From the NCBI RefSeq assembly GCF_003058055.1, contig NZ_QBTZ01000001.1, positions 3,366,001 to 3,430,000 on the forward strand: a stretch of DNA of 64,000 nt, in the 5' to 3' direction. The notes below the pieces were generated by a model. It ran no database searches and was not told the DNA's origin. It saw only the letters and a program-made list of their open reading frames with translations. Positions 37,351 through 48,520 of the stretch are shown here, in pieces; the stretch's first letter is position 1, and every line of letters begins with the position of its first letter. The translations under genes were made by a program, and so were the position numbers. The stretch comes from Acidovorax sp. 107. Its GTDB lineage: Bacteria > Pseudomonadota > Gammaproteobacteria > Burkholderiales > Burkholderiaceae_C.

Positions 37351-37806
37351 ATGGACAAGACACCGACTCTTTTTGGCCTGCAAGGCGTCAAGCGCCGCCT
37401 GATCTATGTGACCTTGTACGAGCTGATCGCCATTGGCGCCGCCACGGTGGGTCTGGCGCTGCTCACGGGCCAGGGTGCGGGGCATTCGAGCGTGGTGGCG
37501 GTGGCGGCCTCGGCAATTGCCATCGTCTGGAACATCGTCTTCAACTGGGCGTTCGAGCGCTGGGAGGCGCGCCAGCCCGTGCGCGGGCGCAGCGTGGCGC
37601 GGCGCGTGGCGCACGCCATCGGGTTCGAGGGCGGCCTGGTCTTCACGCTGGTGCCGCTGTTTGCCTGGTGGTTCGGCGTGAGCCTGTGGCACGCGTTCGT
37701 GATGGACCTGGGGCTCATCGTGTTCTTCCTTTGCTACACCTTTGTCTTCAACTGGGTGTTTGACCACCTGTTCGGCCTGCCCGCATCGGCCATGGCGGCG
37801 TCGTAA
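37351..37806 (+). CDS. PACE-family efflux transporter (AceI-like)
   Basis: A 151-residue inner-membrane protein with four helices in two repeated bacterial-transmembrane-pair domains, as in AceI, which exports chlorhexidine and short diamines. RRLIYVTLYELIAIG in helix 1 carries the conserved glutamate needed for proton coupling. IVWNIVFNWAFERWE, and later FVFNWVFDHLFG, are the paired signature motifs. ATG 37351 gives the usual short N-terminus. The divergent LysR gene is the likely regulator. Confidence 0.93.
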   Translation: MDKTPTLFGLQGVKRRLIYVTLYELIAIGAATVGLALLTGQGAGHSSVVAVAASAIAIVWNIVFNWAFERWEARQPVRGRSVARRVAHAIGFEGGLVFTLVPLFAWWFGVSLWHAFVMDLGLIVFFLCYTFVFNWVFDHLFGLPASAMAAS

Positions 37807-37894
37807 CAACAGCCTAGGCCACGCTTCTTCAAACAATGTCAACCGCCGTTCGGCGACGGGCAGGGGCGCTCAGCCGCCACCCATAATCGGCCCC

Positions 37895-38659
37895 ATGAGA
37901 GGGCCGTTTTTGTTGTTGCTGCTGCTGCGGGGATTGCCGGGCCGGTGGGCTGGCGTGGCGGTGTCCTGCTGCGCGCTGGCAGGCTGTGCCAGCAACGCTC
38001 CCACGCCGCGCGGCGAGGTGAATGGGGCGCCCACCCATGCCGCGGAAATGGCCCAGTCCGACGCCAACCGCATGGCCACCCTGGCCATGCAAGAGAACCT
38101 GGAAGGCCTGCTGCGCCTGGCCGACAAGCTCTACCGCCGCAACCCCGCCGAATGGCGCAAGGGCACCGCCACCAGCCGAGAGCAGGCGCTGGAGCAGTTG
38201 CGCACCGCCGTGTTGCAGCGCCAGCCCTGGGCCCCGCTGCAGGGCCGCCGCGACATCGCCGCCATGGCGCAGGCGCTGGCGCCCGAGTTCGTGGGCGACC
38301 GCGTGGCGGCCTTCATCCATGCCACGGCCGACATGATCATCACCGCCCACGGCGGCAAGACGGAGTTCTTCTTGCTCGACGGCATGGACGCCCAGCACCT
38401 CTACAACGCCGCACGCAACGTCGAGACCGCCGTGTGGCTGCTCGCGCAGCGCCGCAACGCCCAGGGCCAGCCCCTGCTGCTGGCCGACGAGATCGGCGCC
38501 CAGGGCCGCAACCTGAGCTTCGAGCGCGAGTTCAGCAAGATCATCGCGCGGCTCGACCTGCTGGCCGCCTTTACCACCGAAAAGTACCGCCGCGCCGCCA
38601 TCAGCTATGTGCAGGGCATCGTGGGCGGCAGCTTCTTGCAATTCCTGCCCGTGCGCTGA
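37895..38659 (+). CDS. Lipoprotein of unknown function
   Basis: A 254-residue predicted lipoprotein. The signal region (LLLLLLRGLPGRWAG, then CCALAGC) ends in a lipobox with the cysteine near residue 33. The mature protein is mainly helical (LEGLLRLADKLYRRNPAEWR, and IIARLDLLAAFTTEKYRRAA). A segment DMIITAHGGKTEFFLLDGMD is the most conserved-looking part. I recall similar proteins in other Burkholderiales but know no function. It ends 45 bp before the metH leader. Confidence 0.8.
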   Translation: MRGPFLLLLLLRGLPGRWAGVAVSCCALAGCASNAPTPRGEVNGAPTHAAEMAQSDANRMATLAMQENLEGLLRLADKLYRRNPAEWRKGTATSREQALEQLRTAVLQRQPWAPLQGRRDIAAMAQALAPEFVGDRVAAFIHATADMIITAHGGKTEFFLLDGMDAQHLYNAARNVETAVWLLAQRRNAQGQPLLLADEIGAQGRNLSFEREFSKIIARLDLLAAFTTEKYRRAAISYVQGIVGGSFLQFLPVR

Positions 38660-38703
38660 TGCGGCGAACGCCTGCTCGTATCACCCGGTAAAATCTAGCC
38701 CTT

Positions 38704-38828
38704 GCCCAAGGAGCGTTGCAGCGGCCCCACCGCCATGGTGAAGCCGTCAGGCTTGGGCACTCCAAAAGCTATTCAAGCCCCACCGCAACGACGCTCACCT
38801 GTTTTTCTGCTGCCCCTGCACAGGTGAG
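38704..38828 (+). promoter_or_regulatory. S-adenosylhomocysteine (SAH) riboswitch of metH
   Basis: The metH leader matches the SAH riboswitch: AAGGAGCGTTGC, GTCAGGCTTGGG and GCAACGACGCTCACC in the correct order. GCCCAAG (38704-38710) pairs with CTTGGGC (38752-38758), and GAGCG/TTGC pair with CGCTC/GCAA at 38785-38796. The expression platform is visible: CTCACCTGT (38794-38802) is perfectly complementary to ACAGGTGAG (38820-38828), which holds the Shine-Dalgarno site. SAH binding would hold CTCACC in the aptamer and free the ribosome site, so it is an on-switch. A TAAAAT -10 element lies at 38689-38694. Confidence 0.9.
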
Positions 38829-38832
38829 TCCT

Positions 38833-41576
<2,744 letters not shown>

Positions 41577-41577
<1 letters not shown>

Positions 41578-41643
41578 TGCTATGAAATAAATAGCTGTTG
41601 GGGCTTGTCGTGAAAGCACCAGCAGCCTATTTGATTCAAATTT
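41577..41643 (+). repeat. Dispersed TAGCTAT repeat, copy 8
   Basis: Direct copy starting at the last base of the metH stop codon: ATGCTATGAAATAAATAGC, then GCAGCC and TTTGATTCAAAT. Confidence 0.75.
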
Positions 41644-41653
41644 CTCGGGGCCA

Positions 41654-42055
41654 TCAGCCCTCGCTGTCCGGCAGCTTTGCGATCACCTTGATCTCGAACT
41701 GAAACCCATACAGCCAGGTCACCCCGATGCCCGTCAGCGTGGGGTAGGGCGCCTCGCCCCAGAACTCGGGCACGACGCCCCAGACGGTTGCAAAGTTCGC
41801 CTCGGGGTTGACCACAAACATCGTCACATCCACCACGTCATCAAACGTGCAGCCCGCAGCCTGCAGCACGGCATTGAGGTTGCTGAACGCCAGGCGCACC
41901 TGCGCGGCCAGGTCGGGCTCGGGCGAGCCGTCTTCGCGGCTGCCCACCTGGCCGGAGACAAACAAGAAACCGTTGGCACGTACGGCGGGCGAATAGCGGT
42001 TGCGCTCGTACAGCGCCTGGCGGCCTGCAGGGAAGACAACATCACGTTGGGGCAT
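41654..42055 (-). CDS. RidA-family (YjgF/YER057c/UK114) protein
   Basis: A 133-residue cytoplasmic protein of the RidA superfamily, whose core members hydrolyse reactive enamine/imine intermediates released by PLP enzymes. Conserved parts are YSPAVRANGFLFVSGQVG and NLNAVLQAAGCTFDDVVDVT. The late arginine (often in an R-x-T motif) that marks true RidA imine deaminases is not evident, so this is more likely an Rid1-7 type with unknown activity. ATG 42055 gives the normal start. It is divergent from a LysR gene that is frameshifted. Confidence 0.88.
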   Translation of the reverse strand: MPQRDVVFPAGRQALYERNRYSPAVRANGFLFVSGQVGSREDGSPEPDLAAQVRLAFSNLNAVLQAAGCTFDDVVDVTMFVVNPEANFATVWGVVPEFWGEAPYPTLTGIGVTWLYGFQFEIKVIAKLPDSEG

Positions 42056-42213
42056 GGAAATCCTTTCGTTCTGCAGGGCAGAGGGTTGCGATGCAGGCAC
42101 TGTAGAAGCGTGCGTTGTTCTGATAAACAGGCTAATCTGCGCACCACTGTTCCTGATCGCCAAACAATGGTGGGCGTGTCGCTGCTTCAACATGCCCCAA
42201 CGACCTACATGCC

Positions 42214-43136
42214 ATGGACCGTTTTGACGCCCTGCAGGCCTTCGCCCGCGTTGTGGAATCCGGCAGCTTCACCAAGGCCGCCCTCACCCTGCACCTGAGC
42301 CGCACCACCGTCACGCAGCTGGTGCAGCAGCTCGAAGCCCGCCTGCGCGTGAAGCTCCTGCACCGCACCACCCGGCGCGTGCAGGTCACGCCCGATGGTG
42401 CCGCGTACTACGAGCGCGTGGTGCGCCTGCTGGCCGACCTGGACGACGCCGACGCCAGCGTTTCCACCGCCGCCGCTGCGCCCCGGGGCCGCCTGCGGGT
42501 GGATGTGCCCAGCCCCCTGGCGCGCCTGGTCCTCATCCCCGCGCTGCCCGCGTTCCACGCGCAGTACCCCGACATCCTCCTGCACATGGGCGTGAGCGAC
42601 CGCCCCGTGGACATGGTGGGCGACAACGTGGACTGCGTGGTGCGTGGCGGCCCCCTCACCAACCCCGCGCTCGTCGCGCGCCATGTGGGTGACCTGCAAC
42701 TGCGCGTGTACGCCGCCCCCAGCTACCTGCAGCGCGCGGGCGCGCCCGAGCACCCGCAGGCGCTGGAAGGCCCGCACCACCGCACCGTGGGTTTTCTATG
42801 GGCACGCACTGGCCAGCCCCTGCCGTTCGAGATGCGCCGTGGCACCGAACACGTGCGCGCCCAGGGCCACGACATCTGCGCCGTGGACGACGGCAACGCC
42901 TACCTGGCCGCAGGCCTCGCGGGCCTGGGCGTGCTCTGGCTGCCTGACTACATGGCCCGCCCCCACGTGGCCACCGGCGAGCTGGTGCCCTGCTGCAGGA
43001 CTGGGCGCTTGCGCCCATGCCGCTGTACGTGGCCTACCCACCCCAACGGCATGTGAGCGCCAAGGTGCGGGTGTTCATCGATTGGGTGGCGGAGCTGATG
43101 GCGCGGCATGCGCCGGTGGTGGGGCGCGGCAGGTAA
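42214..43136 (+). pseudogene. LysR-family regulator with a C-terminal frameshift
   Basis: A LysR protein (helix-turn-helix SFTKAALTLHLSRTTVTQLV) of the DsdC/PecT-like group. Its frame is normal to GELVP near 42988, then turns into an Arg/Cys-rich tail that stops at 43056. In the +1 frame from the same point, LLQDWALAPMPLYVAYPPQR follows, then HVSAKVRVFIDWVAELMARH to a stop at 43136, exactly the usual LysR end. One missing C in a run of C at 42988-42990 explains it. It is either a real 1-nt deletion or a sequencing error. If real, the last 50 residues are lost and effector response may fail. Confidence 0.85.
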
Positions 43137-43203
43137 ATGCTATTGAATAGATAGCAGACAAAGATTACTGGACAGGCGCAAGGCAGTGTTTTGAGTCAGA
43201 AAA
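43137..43203 (+). repeat. Dispersed TAGCTAT repeat, copy 9
   Basis: Direct copy right after the frame-corrected LysR stop: ATGCTATTGAATAGATAGC, then GGCGCAAGGCAG and TTTTGAGTCAGAAA. Confidence 0.75.
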
Positions 43204-43238
43204 ATGCACTGGGCAAAGTGCAAAAACCTGCGACCCCC

Positions 43239-43718
43239 TCATCCGCGCCACGCCGCCTCAATCGCCGCCACATCAATCTTGCGCATGCCCATCATCGCGT
43301 CAAAGGCCCGCTTGGCCGCTGCGCGGTCGGGGTCGTTGATGGCCTGGGTCAACACCCGTGGCGTGATCTGCCACGACAAGCCCCACCGGTCCTTGCACCA
43401 GCCGCAAGCGCTCTCCTGCCCGCCGTTGCCCACAATCGCGTTCCACAGCCGGTCGGTCTCGGCTTGGTCCTCTGTCGCCACCTGAAACGAGAACGCCTCG
43501 CTGTGCGTAAAGGCCGGACCGCCGTTCAGCCCCAGGCACGGGATCCCCAGCACCGTGAACTCCACCGTCAGCACATCGCCCTGGTGCCCTGCGGGGTAGT
43601 CGCCGGGCGCATGCATCACCCGCCCCACGGCGCTGTCGGGAAAGGTGGCCGCGTAGAACGTCGCCGCCTCTAGCGCCGTGCCGTTGAACCAGAGGCAGAG
43701 GGTGGCTTTGGGGGACAT
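43239..43718 (-). CDS. VOC-superfamily (PhnB-like) protein
   Basis: A 159-residue protein of the vicinal-oxygen-chelate fold, of the type often labelled PhnB or 3-demethylubiquinone methyltransferase-like. Features: LCLWFNGTALEAATFYAATF, LTVEFTVLGIPCLGLNGGP and CGWCKDRWGLSWQI. The length fits one VOC module; it probably works as a dimer. No enzymatic function can be assigned. ATG 43718 is followed by a typical N-terminus. The 259 bp upstream up to 43977 show no gene. Confidence 0.88.
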   Translation of the reverse strand: MSPKATLCLWFNGTALEAATFYAATFPDSAVGRVMHAPGDYPAGHQGDVLTVEFTVLGIPCLGLNGGPAFTHSEAFSFQVATEDQAETDRLWNAIVGNGGQESACGWCKDRWGLSWQITPRVLTQAINDPDRAAAKRAFDAMMGMRKIDVAAIEAAWRG

Positions 43719-43977
43719 AGGTGCTCCTGTTAGGGGCGGGAGGGGGCTCGGGCTGAGCGGGGTGGAGCCGAGATTTTGGCAGTTTGTGTGGTGCCGCTTT
43801 GGACCTTTGTGACTAGGCTGGAATGGGCCCGAAGGCGACAGTGAATCAGAGCACTGCAAAGCGATCATTGATTCATCACAGGGCGGCTCGTGTCCTGAAC
43901 CCAGCCAGTTCCTAGCTATAGTTTGCCTACTGAAGTTAGCCGGTTTTTGCGGATTTTCACCGTCCCACACACAGCTC

Positions 43978-44400
43978 ATGACATCCCCACCACTTACGAC
44001 CCGTGAGTACGCCTACTTTCATGTCACGGGGCCGGGCACGCATGAGGAAGTGACAGCGTTGCTCGGCCTAAGACCTTCAGAAGCGTGGAATGTTGGTGAC
44101 ACCAATCTGCGCAACGGGAGGATGCGAAGCTCAATGAGCTGGCGAATGAATAGCGGCCTTGACGACACCAGTCCTCTAGCGGAGCACATTGCCGCACTTC
44201 TACATCGGCTGCAGCCTAAAGCATCGGATCTCCGACAGCTATGGGTTGAGCACGACCTTACTTTGCAGTGCGTGGGCTACTTTCCGCCAAGCGGGCACGG
44301 GATGCACTTCGACCGCGAACAAGTCCGTAAAGCTGCTCAACTAGGGTTAGCGCTGGATCTTGACTTTTACTACGTGGATGACCACGAACATGAAATCTAG
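43978..44400 (+). CDS. DUF4279-type protein
   Basis: A 140-residue cytoplasmic protein. The start EYAYFHVTGPGTHEEVTALL, followed by GLRPSEAWNVGD and a SMSWRMNSGLDD segment, matches DUF4279. Proteins of this group occur singly in mobile or accessory spots, often near toxin-immunity loci, though I see no toxin here. It is clearly less GC-rich than its neighbours, which suggests recent acquisition. The start at ATG 43978 has no strong ribosome site. Confidence 0.75.
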   Translation: MTSPPLTTREYAYFHVTGPGTHEEVTALLGLRPSEAWNVGDTNLRNGRMRSSMSWRMNSGLDDTSPLAEHIAALLHRLQPKASDLRQLWVEHDLTLQCVGYFPPSGHGMHFDREQVRKAAQLGLALDLDFYYVDDHEHEI

Positions 44401-44539
44401 CTTGGTAGGCTTCTGGACGCCATTGGCGTTGATGTCTGCTTTCGCTTTCTAGCAATGACTGCTCGTGGCTACTATCTGCCGTTGGTTGTCTGAATCGATA
44501 AGTCTTAAACCGCGCCCGGACCCCGCACTGCCTTGTCCT

Positions 44540-45082
44540 TCAGTGCGACCCCGCCCCACCCGCACTCTCCGCCATTTCCAACTGCATCATCACCATGTTG
44601 ACCAGCGTGTGCACGGACGGCCGCCCGGTCTCGATCACGTAGTGGGCCGTCTCGCGGTACAGGTGGTCGCGCTGGGCGTAAAGGTCGCGCAGCTTGTCCA
44701 TGGGGTTGCCGCCTTGCAGCAGGGGGCGGGTCTTGTCGTGTTTGACGCGTTTGTAGATTTCTTCGGGCGATGCGCGCAGGTACAGCACGTTGCCGAACTG
44801 GCGCAGCACCTCGCGGTTCTCGGGGCGCAGCACAGCGCCGCCGCCGGTGGACAGAACCATGCCGCCGGGCTGGCGGGCCACGTCGGCCAGCACCTGGGCC
44901 TCGATGTCGCGGAAGCGGGCTTCGCCTTCGGCCTCGAAGAAGCTGCGGATGGTGGTGCCCAGGGTCTGTTCCAGCCGGTGGTCCAGGTCGATGAAGGGCA
45001 CGCCCGCCCGGTGGGCTAGTTGCCGGCCGACGGTGGATTTGCCCGAGCCGGGCATGCCGACCAGTGCGCAGCGAATCTGCAT
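44540..45082 (-). CDS. aroK: Shikimate kinase
   Basis: A 180-residue cytoplasmic kinase that phosphorylates shikimate in the chorismate pathway. Walker A GMPGSGKSTVG, the shikimate-binding DLDHRLE and FRDIEAQVL, the STGGGAVLRPENR motif and the KTRPLLQGGNP lid are all present. ATG 45082 begins MQIRCALVGMPG. aroB, the usual neighbour in beta-proteobacteria, is not adjacent, so this may be a moved or second copy. Confidence 0.92.
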   Translation of the reverse strand: MQIRCALVGMPGSGKSTVGRQLAHRAGVPFIDLDHRLEQTLGTTIRSFFEAEGEARFRDIEAQVLADVARQPGGMVLSTGGGAVLRPENREVLRQFGNVLYLRASPEEIYKRVKHDKTRPLLQGGNPMDKLRDLYAQRDHLYRETAHYVIETGRPSVHTLVNMVMMQLEMAESAGGAGSH

Positions 45083-45405
45083 AGGTTCAAGAAAGAGGTC
45101 TGGGGGACGGGCTTGCGCACTGCGGGTGGAGCTGTGTCGCGTGCCGTGACTGGAGGCCGAGTGTAAGCCTGCCCCCGCGCACCGCATGTCCGGCACGCCC
45201 TTCGCAACTGGCGCGACCCAGACCAGTGGACGCCGAGCAAGGGCCGCACCGCAGCGAGGGCGTCGTCCCCCTGCCCGCGCGCAGCGCGAGAGCGGGGGCT
45301 GAGGGCCGCGGCTCCGAGCCTGCCTGCGCAGGCTTGGACGGCCTGAAGAGCTGCCGCCTCTGGGGGCAGCCCCGTGGCGCGAAGCTCCTCAGGGCGGTGT
45401 CCGAA
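45083..45405. other. Gene-free gap, 323 bp
   Basis: Between aroK and the serine hydrolase. It is very GC-rich and holds no convincing gene. It contains copy A of a second repeat family (45236-45298) and several short GC-rich inverted repeats, but no clear promoter. Confidence 0.5.
45236..45298 (+). repeat. AGCAAGGGCCGC repeat, copy A
   Basis: Shares AGCAAGGGCCGC-n-CCGCAGC and TCGTCCCCCT with copy B at 48453-48519. Both end in a GC-rich hairpin between a CCCCC run and a GGGGG run, with a nested GCGC stem. Confidence 0.6.
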
Positions 45406-46575
45406 TCACAGTGCTGCGTACACCAACGCCGGATACAGCTCGCACAGATACCGCAGCTGGCCGGGCGCCTGCGTGAGCAGGATGGCGAACAGGTCTTCTG
45501 CCGGGTCCACAAAAAAGAAGGTGCCGCCCAGGCCGCTCCAGCTGTAGTGCCCGGCCGATCCGGGGCGGGTGGCCTGGCCCGTGGCGGTGCGCACGGCCAC
45601 GCCCAGGCCAAAGCCGTAGCCGGTGGGCAGGATGTCGCCCGCCACGGGCAGGCTGCCCAGGTGGTCGGCGGTCATGAAGTCCACCGTGGCGCGGCCCAGC
45701 AGGCGAACAGGGGCGCCAAGGCCGTTGGGGCCGTCGGGCCCGGGGGCGGTGCCCCGGCCCAGCATGAGCTGCAAGAAGCGCGCGTAGTCGCTGGCGGTAG
45801 ACACCAGCCCGCCACCGGCCGACTCGAACACGGGCGGCGCGGTCACCTCAATCAGCGGCATGCCAAGGCCGGTTTGCGGGTCGCGCTCAAAGGCTTCGGC
45901 CAGGCGGTGCTGCTGCGCGGCCGGTACCGAAAAGCCCGTGTCGTGCATACCCAGTGGGCCAAACACACGGCGCAGCAGGATGGCGCCCAGGCTTTCGCCC
46001 TCGATCACCTCCAGCACCGCACCCAGCACGTCGGTGGCGCGGCTGTATTCCCAGCAGGTGCCGGGCTGGTGGACCAGGGGCAAGGGCCCCAGCGCCGCGA
46101 CCAGATCGGCGTTGCTGTGGCGGCGCGAGCCAATGCGGGCGGCGCGGTAGGCGTCGGGCACGGTGCCGGCCTCCCATGCGTAGCTCAGGCCGGCGGTGTG
46201 GCGCAGCAGGTCGTGCACCGTGGCCTCGCGCTGCACGGGGGCGGTGGTGCCGGTGGCTTCGTCGTATACGCGCTGGCCGGCAAAGGCGGGCAGGTAGTGC
46301 GCCACGGGGTGCGACAGCAGCAGGCGGCCTTCTTCCATGAGCATCATCGCCACCAGCGAGGCGATGGGCTTGGTCATGGAATAGATGCGGAACACCGTGT
46401 CGGGCGCCATGGCGGGCACCGCCGATTCGGCGCTGGGCGGGCGCTGGTGGCCCACCGCCGTGTGCAGCACCGTGTGGCCCCGGTGGTGGATGAGGGCCAC
46501 GGCACCGGGCAGCAGGCCCTGGTCCACATGGGTTTGCAGCACGGAGCGCAGGCGGGCGAGGGCGGTGGGGTTCAT
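45406..46575 (-). CDS. Serine hydrolase of the beta-lactamase/esterase (EstB-like) family
   Basis: A 389-residue predicted cytoplasmic hydrolase with the class C beta-lactamase/DD-peptidase fold. The SxxK nucleophile is in RIYSMTKPIASLVAM (about residue 66), the YxxxxDV motif is in WEYSRATDVLG, and GHYSWSGLGGTFFFVDP stands near the C-terminal KTG-equivalent. No signal peptide is visible, so an esterase or carboxylesterase role is more likely than cell-wall work. ATG 46575 is the family-typical start. Confidence 0.88.
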   Translation of the reverse strand: MNPTALARLRSVLQTHVDQGLLPGAVALIHHRGHTVLHTAVGHQRPPSAESAVPAMAPDTVFRIYSMTKPIASLVAMMLMEEGRLLLSHPVAHYLPAFAGQRVYDEATGTTAPVQREATVHDLLRHTAGLSYAWEAGTVPDAYRAARIGSRRHSNADLVAALGPLPLVHQPGTCWEYSRATDVLGAVLEVIEGESLGAILLRRVFGPLGMHDTGFSVPAAQQHRLAEAFERDPQTGLGMPLIEVTAPPVFESAGGGLVSTASDYARFLQLMLGRGTAPGPDGPNGLGAPVRLLGRATVDFMTADHLGSLPVAGDILPTGYGFGLGVAVRTATGQATRPGSAGHYSWSGLGGTFFFVDPAEDLFAILLTQAPGQLRYLCELYPALVYAAL

Positions 46576-46590
46576 GGCGGGTGGAAGTGG

Positions 46591-46656
46591 GTTTTGAGGT
46601 AATTTTGGCCGGTAGCGCTAGTGCAAATTACGCTGGCAGCTATCAAAAACAGAGCA
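46591..46656 (-). repeat. Dispersed TAGCTAT repeat, copy 10
   Basis: Reverse-oriented copy. On the minus strand: TTTTTGATAGCTGCCAGCG, then ACTAGCGCTACCGGCC and CCTCAAAAC. It lies between the acyl-CoA ligase stop and the serine hydrolase start. Confidence 0.7.
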
Positions 46657-46682
46657 AATCTGGCAGACCTTGAATGCGGGTT

Positions 46683-48374
46683 TCAGGGCGTCGCATTGGC
46701 CGCGCGGCTGCGTTCCTGCTCTTGCAGTTCGCGCCATTGCACCTTGCCCGTGCCGGACTTGGGCAGGCTGTCCACCAGCTGCACGATGCGCGGGCTTTTG
46801 TAGGCGGCCATGTGTTCGTGGCTCCAGTCGATGATGGACTGCTCGCTCACCTTGCCCTGGAAGGCGTCGCGCAGCACGACCAGGGCCTTGACGGTCTCGC
46901 CCCGGCGCTCGTCGTGCGCCGCGATCACGCACACCTCCTGGATGGCGGGGTGGGCGTACATCATGGCCTCGACCTCGGCGGGCCAGACCTTGAAGCCCGA
47001 TGCATTGATCATGCGCTTGAGCCGGTCCACCATGAAGAAGTAGCCGTCCTCATCCACCTGCGCCAGGTCGCCCGTGCGCAGAAAGCGCTTGCTGTCTAGC
47101 GTCACAAAGCTGTCGGCGGTGGCCTGCGGGTTGTTCCAGTAGCCCCGCATGACCTGCGGGCCGTGCACCACGATCTCGCCAATCTCGCCCGGGGGCAGTT
47201 CGGCGAACGTGGCCGGGTCCACCACGCGCGCATCCACGTCGAACACCGGGATGCCCAGGCACTGCGGCTTAGGGCGGTGCGGCGGGTTGATGTGGGTAGC
47301 GGCCATGGTTTCAGACATGCCGTAGCCCTCCACATAGTCGAGCCCGGTCAGGTCCTTCAGCTGCTGCGCCACGGCCTTGGGCATGGCCGCGCCGCCGCCG
47401 CGTATGGCCTGGATGCTGCTGATGTCGTAGTCGGCGATGCGCGGGTTGGCCAGAAAGTCCACCACCATGGTCGAGATGGCCTGCCAGATCGTGACCCGGT
47501 AGCGCTGGATGAGCTGGGCAGCCGCGTCACGGTCCCAGCGCGGCAGCACGACCACGGTGGCGCCCACAAACAGCGGCCCGTTCATGCTGCCCGACAGGCC
47601 GGTGACGTGGAACAGCGGCAGCACCGCGAGGTAGGTCGAATCCTGCGTGCGCGCAAACCACTGCACTCCGCCCACCAGCGTGCTCATGGCGCTGCGGTGC
47701 GTGTGCATGCAGCCCTTGGGGTGGCCCGTGGTGCCCGAGGTGTAGGGCATCACGCACAGGTCGTCGGGTCCGGTGGTGATGGGGCCGGGGGAGCGCTGCT
47801 GCGCCAGCATGTCGCTCCACAGCGTGACGCCGGGGGCATCAATCGCCTGGCGCGGTGCGCTGACGAAAGCAGGCACGGGCAGGTCGGTGGGCACCTGCAG
47901 GTAGTCGCTGTAGGCGGCCACGATCAGGTGCTTCAGCTTGCCTTCGCTCCCAGCAGCATCCACCAGCGGCTGCGCCTGCGCGTGCAGGTCCTGCGGCACA
48001 AAGGCCACGGTGGCGCCGCTGTCGTGCACGTAGTGGCGAAGCTCGTCGGTGCGGTTCATGGGGTTCACCGGCACCACCACCGCATTGGCGCGCAGGATGC
48101 CGTAGAACGCCAGAATCCACTGCGGGCTGTTCTGCATGTACAGCAGCACCCGGTCGCCCGCCTTCACGCCACACACCTGCTGCAAGAAGCCTGCGATGTG
48201 CTCGGCCTGCTGCTGGAACTGGCGGAAGGTCACCAGCGTGTCGTAGAACACCAGAAAAGGCTTGTCCGGGTAGCGCGCGGCCGACACCTCGGCGTTGTGG
48301 AACAGGTGCGTCTGCGGCAGCGTGAGGTGGCGCGACAGGCCGGGCGGCCAGTGGGCGAGGTGGCGGTCGGACAT
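46683..48374 (-). CDS. AMP-forming acyl-CoA ligase (long-chain type)
   Basis: A 563-residue enzyme that activates a carboxylic acid with ATP and CoA. Visible motifs: the P-loop YTSGTTGHPKG, EGYGMSETM, RTGDLAQVDEDGYFF and the C-terminal lysine in SGTGKVQWREL. The length and motif style fit medium- to long-chain fatty-acyl-CoA ligases; the actual substrate is not known. ATG 48374 is chosen because the next upstream start adds an unlikely 19-residue Pro/Arg tail. An SDR gene lies upstream on the same strand, 146 bp away. Confidence 0.9.
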   Translation of the reverse strand: MSDRHLAHWPPGLSRHLTLPQTHLFHNAEVSAARYPDKPFLVFYDTLVTFRQFQQQAEHIAGFLQQVCGVKAGDRVLLYMQNSPQWILAFYGILRANAVVVPVNPMNRTDELRHYVHDSGATVAFVPQDLHAQAQPLVDAAGSEGKLKHLIVAAYSDYLQVPTDLPVPAFVSAPRQAIDAPGVTLWSDMLAQQRSPGPITTGPDDLCVMPYTSGTTGHPKGCMHTHRSAMSTLVGGVQWFARTQDSTYLAVLPLFHVTGLSGSMNGPLFVGATVVVLPRWDRDAAAQLIQRYRVTIWQAISTMVVDFLANPRIADYDISSIQAIRGGGAAMPKAVAQQLKDLTGLDYVEGYGMSETMAATHINPPHRPKPQCLGIPVFDVDARVVDPATFAELPPGEIGEIVVHGPQVMRGYWNNPQATADSFVTLDSKRFLRTGDLAQVDEDGYFFMVDRLKRMINASGFKVWPAEVEAMMYAHPAIQEVCVIAAHDERRGETVKALVVLRDAFQGKVSEQSIIDWSHEHMAAYKSPRIVQLVDSLPKSGTGKVQWRELQEQERSRAANATP

Positions 48375-48452
48375 GGGATACGGAACTCTGGGTTGATTCG
48401 TGCGGGGTACAGGCCGGGCAAAACAGGGCACAACTCAGGCGAGGGACGGCCA

Positions 48453-48519
48453 GCAAGGGCCGCCCCGCAGCCAAGGCCGTCGTCCCCCTGAGGGGGAAGG
48501 CGCGCAGCGCCTCAGGGGG
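48453..48519. repeat. AGCAAGGGCCGC repeat, copy B, with hairpin
   Basis: Second copy of the GC-rich repeat. CCCCCTGA (48484-48491) pairs with TCAGGGGG (48512-48519), and GGCGC/GCGCC is nested inside. It begins directly after the SDR stop codon on the minus strand and may act as a terminator or transcript stabiliser. Confidence 0.6.
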
Positions 48520-48520
48520 C

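Noticed and set aside
38716..38832. Upstream start for the metH C-terminal gene
   Set aside because: The extra codons lie inside the SAH riboswitch; the ribosome site ACAGGTGAG is right before ATG 38833.
44505..44545. CGCACTG/CAGTGCG hairpin as terminator after the DUF4279 gene
   Set aside because: Only 7 bp with no T-run and more than 100 bp from the stop codon; too weak to call.
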